Shown here piece by piece: positions 1 through 5,332 of a stretch of 5,899 nt of DNA. Position numbers and translations under genes: made by a program. The notes under the pieces were generated by a model. That model did no database searches. It was not told the origin of the DNA and saw only the letters and a list, made by a program, of their open reading frames with translations. Every line of letters starts with the position of its first letter. Position 1 is the first letter of the stretch. The stretch spans positions 1 to 5,899 of the forward strand of contig CAZMQF010000155.1 in NCBI GenBank assembly GCA_964568365.1, in the 5' to 3' direction. This stretch comes from CAYLMG01 sp964568365 (lineage in GTDB: Bacteria > Planctomycetota > Phycisphaerae > Sedimentisphaerales > Anaerobacaceae).

Positions 1-1
1 G

Positions 2-214
2 ATTGCAGGCAGCTTCGAAGGAGTTGACAATGCCTATGCCATCCAGGCAGGCAGGGAAATAAGAGTTATCGTTGACGCCAACAAGGTGAATGATGATACG
101 GCTTACAAAGTTGCAAGGGACATTGCAAATAAAATTGAAAGCGAGATGGCGTATCCGGGTGAAATACAGGTGACACTGCTTAGAGAAGTCCGGTGCGTTG
201 AGTACGCAAAATAA
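2..214 (+). CDS. rny: Ribonuclease Y, C-terminal fragment (5' end outside window)
   Basis: The reading frame is open from the window edge and ends with TAA; 70 residues are visible. They match the extreme C-terminus of RNase Y (YmdA), a membrane-anchored endoribonuclease that starts mRNA decay. The family hallmarks present are a segment reading EGVDNAYAIQAGREIRVIV, then a DDTAYKVARDIANKIE helix, then YPGEIQVTLLRE, and the near-invariant ending VEYAK. The transmembrane anchor, coiled coil, KH domain and catalytic HD domain would lie upstream and are not in the window. The next gene, a ymdB homologue, starts 58 nt downstream on the same strand. That reproduces the rny-ymdB gene order known from Bacillus and many other bacteria, so co-transcription is likely. 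The identity is recognised from the C-terminal motif only, but that motif is distinctive. Confidence 0.93.
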   Translation: MAGSFEGVDNAYAIQAGREIRVIVDANKVNDDTAYKVARDIANKIESEMAYPGEIQVTLLREVRCVEYAK

Positions 215-272
215 TCGGTCTGAGTAAGTGTATCCTGAGCAGGCTATGGTTTGCTGACTGAGGGAAACAAAT

Positions 273-1121
273 ATGGAGCTTAAGGTTTTATGTATAGGTG
301 ACATTGTCGGTCGGCCGGGCAGGCGTATAGTAGCCGAAAAGCTAAAAGGCCTTGTCAGAGAGCACGACGTCGATTGTGTGATAGCAAATGCCGAGAATGC
401 GGCGGGTGGTTCCGGCCTGACACCGCAGATTTATGGCAAATTGCTCAAATACGGTGTAAATCTGATAACTCTCGGCGACCATACGTACCGCAAAAGGGAC
501 ATCATAAAGGTTTTAGAGAGTGCTGATGATATAGTCCGGCCGGCAAACTTGTCTGAGCTTGCCGCAGGTAAAGGCTTTGCCCGTTATAAGACGAACAAAG
601 GCCCGACCGTTGCAATTATATCTTTGATAGGGCGAATTTTTATGAAGCCGGCAGACTGCCCTTACGGCATGGTCGATAAGATACTCGCCAAGATTGAGCA
701 GAATAATGATATTGTTTTTGTTGATTTCCACGCCGAGGCTACAAGCGAAAAAATCGCTATGAGCTATCATCTTGACGGCAGAGTTGCCTGCTTATTCGGT
801 ACGCATACACATGTTGTAACCGCCGATGAAAAAATCCTGCCCGCAGGCACTGCCTATATCACCGATATTGGTATGACCGGAGCCCACGATTCAGTGATTG
901 GCAGAGGGACGGAAAGCGTTTTGAAATCATTCAGAACCCGGATGCCATATCCGTATGAGGTTGCGACCGGCGATGTTAAAATTAATGCAATTCTTGTCGC
1001 CGTGGACAGCGACACGAAAAAGGCAGGGCGCATCGAACGCATAACGATAGATGCCGGCTATGAAGAATCGACAAATTACGACAACGACGACGGCAAACCT
1101 GAATACTTCAACAACTTTTAG
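273..1121 (+). CDS. ymdB: YmdB-family metallophosphoesterase (TIGR00282 type)
   Basis: This 282-residue protein belongs to the YmdB/DR1281 calcineurin-like phosphodiesterase family. Bacillus subtilis YmdB hydrolyses 2',3'- and 3',5'-cyclic nucleotides with a dinuclear metal centre and influences RNase Y-linked RNA levels. Expected metal and catalytic residues are visible: D10 (IGDIVG), E41-N42 (NAENAAGG), H70, H153 (DFHAE), and H178 and H180 (GTHTH). Family signatures IVRPAN (87-92), DCPYG (128-132) and the AYITDIGMTG stretch near 194-203 are also present. One ligand differs: the usual GNH reads GDH, with Asp at 69. The core ends near residue 260. A short tail rich in Asp, Glu, Asn and Tyr follows (262-282). 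The ATG start is supported by an AGGGAA Shine-Dalgarno-like element 7 nt upstream and by the N-terminal beta strand leading directly into D10. It follows rny and probably shares its transcript. The protein is predicted to be cytoplasmic. Confidence 0.93.
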   Translation: MELKVLCIGDIVGRPGRRIVAEKLKGLVREHDVDCVIANAENAAGGSGLTPQIYGKLLKYGVNLITLGDHTYRKRDIIKVLESADDIVRPANLSELAAGKGFARYKTNKGPTVAIISLIGRIFMKPADCPYGMVDKILAKIEQNNDIVFVDFHAEATSEKIAMSYHLDGRVACLFGTHTHVVTADEKILPAGTAYITDIGMTGAHDSVIGRGTESVLKSFRTRMPYPYEVATGDVKINAILVAVDSDTKKAGRIERITIDAGYEESTNYDNDDGKPEYFNNF

Positions 1122-1155
1122 GCTGCCGATGATTATATTGTCATCGGTGACAGCC
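1121..1155. terminator. Bulged hairpin between convergent genes (possible terminator)
   Basis: A 5-bp stem (GGCTG/CAGCC) sits below a 7-bp stem (CCGATGA/TCATCGG), with a 3-nt TGA bulge on the 3' side and an 8-nt loop. It begins at the last base of the ymdB stop codon, between two convergent genes, which fits transcription termination. No uridine tract follows it on either strand, so it is not a canonical intrinsic terminator. It may instead protect a 3' end or act with Rho. Confidence 0.4.
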
Positions 1156-1246
1156 TTATCGGTCGGGAGAGATTTATAAGCAGTTCGAGGATGAATAGCG
1201 GAAAATTGGTGGTGCGAAAAGGCTTCCGGGATGAGTGAGACTAAAT

Positions 1247-2194
1247 TTATTCTTCGATTATTTTCTGCTTTTTCTTCGGCCGGAGGTGTTCCTGTGACCA
1301 TACCGCAAGAGCTGAACCAATTAACAATATGATTCCAAAAACAATCTGAAGCAGTGAGAGTTTTTCATTGAATACGTGTATTGATATCAGCAGGACGAAA
1401 AAGGGTGTTGCTAAGAGCGACAGAGTCGGAATCATGGCACCGATTTTTTTAATCGCGACAAAATAAAGCACGTGGCCGAAAGCTATACTTAAAAGTGAAG
1501 AGACTATCACATAAGACCACGGTTTTGGGCCCAGACTTATGCAGTCATTCATATTGCCAAAAATAACCGCAAGAAGCAGAAGGCCTGCTACAGTGTAAAT
1601 ACTAATAATCCCGAAGCCGTACCGGCTGTCTATGTTTTTGAAGGCAATTTTTGCACTTACGGTATATACGCCCCACATTATTGCGGCGGACAGGCCGATT
1701 ATTATTCCCGGCAGGGTGGTCTTTAAAGTAAAGCCTTCCTCGCAAAAGATGATTACCCCGAGAACGCCGGCTATTGACAGAGCTGCGCCGGTCCAGAAGC
1801 GTTTGCTTTTGAGAAGAGGCCTTTCTTCGGGGAAGAGGATGAGCGAAAAGACGGCAACCCATATCACGGTTGTCTTTGCAATCAGATTCATAAAGGTAGG
1901 GCCTATGAAGTAGAAGGCACCGGCCCAGCAGATTTGCATAATGACATTTGCGCAGGCTGGCATCAAAGCCCGGCGCCAGATGCATTTTTCAATAAGACCC
2001 TTCTTGCGGGCTGATAAAAGAAAAGGAAGCCAGAACAAACAGGATACAGCATACCTGAGCAGATTTTGTATCCAGACGTCGGTGTAGTTTGTTAGCAGTT
2101 TAATAAAAATTGGTCCCAGCGACCAGCATAGAATAACTCCCAGGCAGGCGAGGGTTGCGGGGACATCAAATTTTCTGTAATTTTGAGTATTCAT
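1247..2194 (-). CDS. EamA/DMT-superfamily transporter, ten transmembrane helices
   Basis: This 315-residue integral inner-membrane protein is of the drug/metabolite transporter type (two EamA repeats of five helices). Hydrophobic segments lie roughly at residues 13-33, 41-61, 75-97, 100-121, 135-151, 161-181, 194-213, 226-247, 253-272 and 279-299. Typical EamA features include ILCWSLGPIFIK in helix 1, an acidic PEERP turn after helix 4, AAIMWGVYTVSAK opening the second repeat, and FNEKLSLLQIVFGIILLIGS near the end. The C-terminus is basic (RPKKKQK), as expected for a cytoplasmic tail. Members export or import amino acids, nucleotide sugars, polyamines or other small metabolites, and the substrate cannot be read from sequence. 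The gene starts 24 nt after the stop of the upstream metallo-beta-lactamase-fold gene, so the two are probably one transcript. No strong Shine-Dalgarno is seen before the ATG, so translation may depend on the upstream gene. Confidence 0.88.
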   Translation of the reverse strand: MNTQNYRKFDVPATLACLGVILCWSLGPIFIKLLTNYTDVWIQNLLRYAVSCLFWLPFLLSARKKGLIEKCIWRRALMPACANVIMQICWAGAFYFIGPTFMNLIAKTTVIWVAVFSLILFPEERPLLKSKRFWTGAALSIAGVLGVIIFCEEGFTLKTTLPGIIIGLSAAIMWGVYTVSAKIAFKNIDSRYGFGIISIYTVAGLLLLAVIFGNMNDCISLGPKPWSYVIVSSLLSIAFGHVLYFVAIKKIGAMIPTLSLLATPFFVLLISIHVFNEKLSLLQIVFGIILLIGSALAVWSQEHLRPKKKQKIIEE

Positions 2195-2218
2195 CTGGCC
2201 ATATTTCAGAAATGTTTG

Positions 2219-2848
2219 TTATATGAATGGATTTGTTGCCTTTTCGCGGCCTATGGTTGTAACCGGACCATGCCCCGGATAGACGATAGTTTCTGCCGGT
2301 AGTGTTAATAGATTTTTTTTTATGCTCTGTATTAACTGTGGCATACTGCCTCCTGGAAAGTCTGTCCTTCCGACCGAATTGGAAAACAAGCTGTCACCGG
2401 AAAATAGTATCCCGTCTTTTTCTGAATACAGGCAGATGCCTCCGGGCGTATGTCCCGGCGTATGAATGACTTTAAGTGCGATACCTGCCAACTCGATTAG
2501 CTGTCCGTCGGTCAAGATACAATTCGCCGGCCCTGTTCTGAAGCTAACACCCATTAGCTCTGATAGATTTTTCTTTTCCCCTGTCAGCATTTGGGCGTCC
2601 TGTTTATGAATATAAACCTTTAGGTCGGTGTATTGCAGCCGCAACTGTTCCAGGCCGGCGATGTGGTCGATGTGGCCGTGTGTCAGGATAACAGCCAAAG
2701 GGTTTAATCGACCGGCTTCAAGAAAATCGATAATTTTGTCTGCGTCAAGGCCGGCGTCGATTATGAGACAGTCCGCGGCGGTCTTGTTTCTGCGAATTAT
2801 GTAGCAGTTTGTCTGGAATTCACCTAAGATTAAATGCTCGATTTCCAT
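2219..2848 (-). CDS. Glyoxalase II-like metallo-beta-lactamase-fold hydrolase (YcbL type)
   Basis: This 209-residue cytoplasmic hydrolase has a metallo-beta-lactamase fold of the short GloB-like/YcbL class, whose members hydrolyse thioesters such as S-lactoylglutathione or related substrates. The metal-binding set is complete: H57, H59, D61 and H62 in THGHIDH, H133 in TPGHTPGG, D152 in FSGDSLF, and H193 in YPGHGP. The N-terminal FQTNCYI strand, the VGRTDFPGG loop (159-167) and the C-terminal REKATNPF ending are also characteristic of this subfamily. The length is normal, and the long C-terminal substrate-binding domain of classical glyoxalase II is absent. The ATG is preceded by a weak CAGGG element about 10 nt upstream. 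It is the first gene of a probable two-gene minus-strand operon with the EamA transporter. The true substrate is unknown; persulfide dioxygenase is less likely given the short length and the NPF ending. Confidence 0.9.
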   Translation of the reverse strand: MEIEHLILGEFQTNCYIIRRNKTAADCLIIDAGLDADKIIDFLEAGRLNPLAVILTHGHIDHIAGLEQLRLQYTDLKVYIHKQDAQMLTGEKKNLSELMGVSFRTGPANCILTDGQLIELAGIALKVIHTPGHTPGGICLYSEKDGILFSGDSLFSNSVGRTDFPGGSMPQLIQSIKKNLLTLPAETIVYPGHGPVTTIGREKATNPFI

Positions 2849-2872
2849 CTCAGTATTGCCCTGAAAAAGGGG

Positions 2873-2901
2873 AGCCTAACAAAAACAGAGATTAGAGTCA
2901 A
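2873..2901 (-). promoter_or_regulatory. Candidate promoter for the minus-strand hydrolase/transporter operon
   Basis: Read on the minus strand, a TTGACT -35 box (2901-2896, five of six consensus matches) is followed after 17 nt by TAGGCT (2878-2873, three of six). The -35 is good and the -10 is poor. The predicted start would lie only about 20 nt upstream of the hydrolase ATG. The call is tentative and rests on the -35 box, the spacing and the divergent gene arrangement. Confidence 0.35.
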
Positions 2902-2913
2902 CTTAGTTTAGGC

Positions 2914-2942
2914 TTGACTGAGACGGCAATGGTCATTACTAT
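2914..2942 (+). promoter_or_regulatory. Candidate sigma70-type promoter for the GH130 gene
   Basis: TTGACT (2914-2919, five of six matches to the -35 consensus), a 17-nt spacer, then TACTAT (2937-2942, four of six to the -10 consensus). It would give a leader of roughly 100 nt before the ATG at 3053. It is arranged back to back with the minus-strand -35 box, 12 nt apart. Confidence 0.5.
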
Positions 2943-3052
2943 GCTGCGAAAAATATTATCTGTATTTTTATCTTATAGATGAGAGCCTGGTTTGCCGATT
3001 AGAGCTTGAGCAGCTTAGGTCGTTGTTGTTTTGATATTTTAGGGTTGATATT

Positions 3053-4012
3053 ATGGTGGATTTTTCACGACAGAGAAAGGCTCATAACTTATTTAAAAGG
3101 TACGAGGGCAATCCGATATTGACTCCGGAGATATGGCCTTATCCAGCCAATGCTGTTTTTAATCCTGCAGCGGCTAAGCTGGATTCGGAGACTTTGTTGC
3201 TTGTTCGGGTTGAAGATATGCGGGGCTTTTCGCATCTGACGGTTGCCCGCAGCGCGGATGGCTTTACCAACTGGCAAATTGACCGTGCCCCGACTCTTGA
3301 GGCTGACCAGAGTTCCAGAGAAGAAAAATGGGGCCTGGAGGACCCTCGCATTGTGTGGCTCGAAGAGCAGCAGCAATATGCCATCACGTATACCTCATTC
3401 AGCGAGGGTGGGCCTGTAATTTCGCTGGCGATTACGAGAAATTTTAAGACTTTCGCCCGTCTTGGAGCACTGCTGCCTCCCGAGGATAAGGATGCTTGTC
3501 TTTTTCCCCGCAGGTTCAGGGGCCGGTTTGCTTTGATACATCGTCCTATTGTACGAGGTGAGGCTCATATGTGGCTGAGTTTCTCTCCCGACCTGAAGCA
3601 TTGGGGAGACCATAGGACGCTGGTCAAAACGAGGACTGCCTACTGGGATTGTCACCGTGTAGGTCTAGCCTGTCAGCCTATCGAAACGCCGCAAGGGTGG
3701 CTGATACTTTATCACGGTGTGAGGGTGACAACTGCCGGTGCAATTTATCGTCTTGGTCTCTGTCTGTTAGACCTGGAAGAGCCCTGGAAGATGCTTAGAA
3801 GGAGCGACGAATGGATTCTTGGGCCGGTGGCGCTCTACGAGCGGATTGGCGATGTTTCCGATGTTATATTTCCTTCCGGTGCTATTGTCGACAAGGAAAA
3901 AAACAGGCTGAACCTATATTACGGTGCCGCCGATTCCGCTATCGCTATGGCAACCGCTAACTTAAAAGAGCTTTACGAATATATTAAGGCTTGTCCGGAG
4001 GCCGAAGAATAA
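3053..4012 (+). CDS. GH130-family glycoside phosphorylase/hydrolase
   Basis: This 319-residue protein has the five-bladed beta-propeller signature of glycoside hydrolase family 130. The family phosphorolyses or hydrolyses beta-mannosides such as mannosyl-glucose and mannobiose/mannan oligosaccharides. Landmarks in order are YEGNPIL (17-23) and FNPAA (36-40), LLVRVED (49-55), WGLEDPRI (93-100, with D97 the candidate general acid), DACLFP (147-152), IHRP (162-165), GWLILYHGV (215-223), YRLGLCLLDLEEP (232-244), SGAIV (275-279) and YYGAADS (289-295). There is no signal peptide, which fits a cytoplasmic enzyme acting on imported oligosaccharides. The usual W-[DE]-S-x-K-I-G segment reads WDCHRVG (198-204), so the presumed phosphate site differs. 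Phosphorolysis versus hydrolysis and the sugar specificity cannot be decided here. The ATG has AGGG 8 nt upstream. The gene is flanked by a 204-nt divergent spacer and a 333-nt gap, so it is probably monocistronic. Confidence 0.85.
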   Translation: MVDFSRQRKAHNLFKRYEGNPILTPEIWPYPANAVFNPAAAKLDSETLLLVRVEDMRGFSHLTVARSADGFTNWQIDRAPTLEADQSSREEKWGLEDPRIVWLEEQQQYAITYTSFSEGGPVISLAITRNFKTFARLGALLPPEDKDACLFPRRFRGRFALIHRPIVRGEAHMWLSFSPDLKHWGDHRTLVKTRTAYWDCHRVGLACQPIETPQGWLILYHGVRVTTAGAIYRLGLCLLDLEEPWKMLRRSDEWILGPVALYERIGDVSDVIFPSGAIVDKEKNRLNLYYGAADSAIAMATANLKELYEYIKACPEAEE

Positions 4013-4032
4013 GGTTTGCTGTCGATTTGTGA

Positions 4033-4055
4033 GGCGGCTGATTACAAAAGCCGTC
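4033..4055 (+). terminator. Possible terminator hairpin downstream of the GH130 gene
   Basis: A 7-bp stem (GGCGGCT/AGCCGTC, with one G-U pair) and a 9-nt loop lies 21 nt after the GH130 stop codon. The following bases (CGTTGCCTTGTT) are only moderately T-rich, so an intrinsic terminator is plausible but weak. Confidence 0.4.
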
Positions 4056-4265
4056 CGTTGCCTTGTTAAGCAATTTATGCCGCAACTATATATTACATAA
4101 TGCCGAAGCTGCCCTGAACAAGGTGGTGATTTTTGCCGGCAGTTTTTGGGATTTTATGGGCTCACTCGATTGTTTTGCCGATTTCCCGTTCTTTAGCGAA
4201 GTTAAGAGCATTTTTGGCTTATTAGATGCGAAACAGGCTCCGATACCATATTTTAAAGTGTGGGT

Positions 4266-4293
4266 TTGCTTTTGGCTTGATAATGTATATAAT
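4266..4293 (+). promoter_or_regulatory. Candidate promoter for the bamD-like/lptE-like operon
   Basis: A perfect TATAAT -10 box (4288-4293) is preceded at 16 nt by TTGCTT (4266-4271), a weak -35. A second -10-like GATAAT overlaps the spacer at 4279-4284. The inferred leader to the ATG at 4346 is about 45 nt. The exact -10 match and its position make this plausible. Confidence 0.5.
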
Positions 4294-4345
4294 GTTAAAC
4301 GTTTTTGATGCAGGTTGAATTGTAGTCAGTTAAGGAAACGGGATT

Positions 4346-5332
4346 ATGTTTGCAGAGAGAATGCGGTTTATAATAACAATAACCATTGCAGGTATTTTGT
4401 TTTTATTGTCAGCGGTTTCGGCGGACACCTGGCAGCTTTCCAAGGACGGGCAGTTCCAATCAGTTGAGCAGCGAGATAAGTTTAATCAGGCTGTCGCCAG
4501 GATAAAGCAGCTCGCAGAAGAGGGAGATGTTGAGCAGTTTCGGAGCGCCCTGGACGGGCTGAAAAAAGATTTTCCTGAAGTAGCAGGAGCTGAGCTGGAC
4601 CCTTTTATGAATGCTGAGCTGCTATTTTGTGAGGGCAAATTTGAAGGGGCGTTCAGGGCCTATGAGGTATTTCTTAACAGGTTCGGCGAAAGCACACTTT
4701 ATGAGGCTGCACTTGAGAGGCAGTTTGCCATAGGCAGTGCCTATCTTCAGGGTAGAAAGAAAAAGGTGCTGCGTTTTTTCAAGATTCGAGGCTATGCCGA
4801 GGGCGCCAAGATTATGGAGAGAATTGCCGACCGTGCCGGTGACTCACCGGTGGCACAGAGGGCTCTTAAAGCCGTTGCCCGGAGTTATGAAAATAGAAAG
4901 AAATATGAACAGGCGTACCTGCAGTGGTCGATTATTTCATCTCGCTGGCCGACCGGCCCGATAGCAAAAGAGGCTCTGCTCGGTATGGCAGAGTCCAAAC
5001 ACGCTGCCTATAGAGGGCCGCGGTTCGACAGTTCAAGTTTGATAGGTGCAAAAAGCTATTACGAAAGATTCAAGCTTGTCTATCCGGAGGACTCAAAAGA
5101 GCTTGATATTGATAAGAGGCTTGATTTAATCGAGGAACAGCTTGCATATAAGAAGTTTCAGATAGGTAAGTACTACCAAAGGACCAGCGAAGGGCAGAGC
5201 GACGCCAATCAGCCTAATCCTGTCGGTATCTATTACAACGCTGTTCTTAAAACCTGGCCTCAAAGCGTCGCAGCTAAAATGACAGAAGAAGCGATGCAAA
5301 GTGAAAAAGAAACCAAAAGTAAGGTGAAATAA
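4346..5332 (+). CDS. Secreted BamD-like (YfiO-type) tetratricopeptide-repeat protein
   Basis: This 328-residue exported protein has an N-terminal signal peptide: basic residues at 5-7, a hydrophobic core at 8-23, and a type I cleavage site after AVSA at residue 26. The mature part is helical and repeat-rich. Pairs of TPR-like helices are seen near 84-131 (ELLFCEGKFEGAFRAYEVFL), 150-210 (AQRALKAVARSYENRKKYEQA type) and 231-310. The segment RLDLIEEQLAYKKFQIGKYYQR followed by a YYNAVLKTWPQS repeat (258-307) resembles the C-terminal half of BamD, the scaffold of the outer-membrane beta-barrel assembly machine. Unlike BamD it has no lipobox, since the first Cys is at 95, so it would be soluble in the periplasm or held by partners. 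AAGGAA sits about 9 nt before the ATG; a second ATG at codon 6 would also give a signal peptide. The stop overlaps the next gene's start by one base, and that neighbour is an LptE-like lipoprotein. BamD family membership is likely; the exact role is inferred. Confidence 0.78.
   Translation: MFAERMRFIITITIAGILFLLSAVSADTWQLSKDGQFQSVEQRDKFNQAVARIKQLAEEGDVEQFRSALDGLKKDFPEVAGAELDPFMNAELLFCEGKFEGAFRAYEVFLNRFGESTLYEAALERQFAIGSAYLQGRKKKVLRFFKIRGYAEGAKIMERIADRAGDSPVAQRALKAVARSYENRKKYEQAYLQWSIISSRWPTGPIAKEALLGMAESKHAAYRGPRFDSSSLIGAKSYYERFKLVYPEDSKELDIDKRLDLIEEQLAYKKFQIGKYYQRTSEGQSDANQPNPVGIYYNAVLKTWPQSVAAKMTEEAMQSEKETKSKVK
5321..5327 (+). promoter_or_regulatory. Shine-Dalgarno for the lptE-like gene, inside the preceding CDS
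   Basis: AAGGTGA lies 4 nt before the ATG at 5332 and within the last codons of the BamD-like gene. Together with the TAATG stop-start overlap, it supports translational coupling and fixes the start of the downstream gene. Confidence 0.7.

Larger units (their letters stand above)
4013..4345. other. 333-nt intergenic region without a convincing gene
   Basis: This gap separates the GH130 gene from the outer-membrane gene pair. It holds a terminator-like hairpin near its start and a candidate promoter plus Shine-Dalgarno near its end. The middle is AT-rich. It contains an open frame of 81 codons (4063-4308) with only a TTG start and no ribosome-binding site, which I do not accept as a gene. No tRNA, riboswitch or large repeat was recognised by eye. 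Confidence 0.6.

Noticed and set aside
215..272. Possible terminator or attenuator between rny and ymdB
   Set aside because: Only very short imperfect complementarity (AGCA/TGCT) is present and there is no T-tract. The spacer looks like a plain intergenic stretch with a Shine-Dalgarno.
927..1301. A 124-codon minus-strand open frame overlapping the 3' ends of ymdB and the transporter gene
   Set aside because: It overlaps two well-supported genes, has no recognisable domain, and its composition fits an antisense shadow of ymdB.
1602..1985. A 127-codon minus-strand open frame inside the transporter gene in another frame
   Set aside because: It is Arg/His/Cys-rich with no family signature and lies wholly within a convincing ten-helix transporter, so it is a frame shadow.
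2849..3052. Riboswitch or structured leader before the GH130 gene
   Set aside because: I could find no recognisable riboswitch core or extended helices. The only clear structures are the short inverted repeats already listed.
3139..3655. Several minus-strand open frames antisense to the GH130 gene
   Set aside because: The GH130 motifs are continuous on the plus strand, and the antisense products show no domain or ribosome-binding site.
4737..4964. A 75-codon plus-strand open frame inside the bamD-like gene
   Set aside because: It is Arg/Pro-rich and wholly embedded, without its own start signal, so it is a frame shadow.
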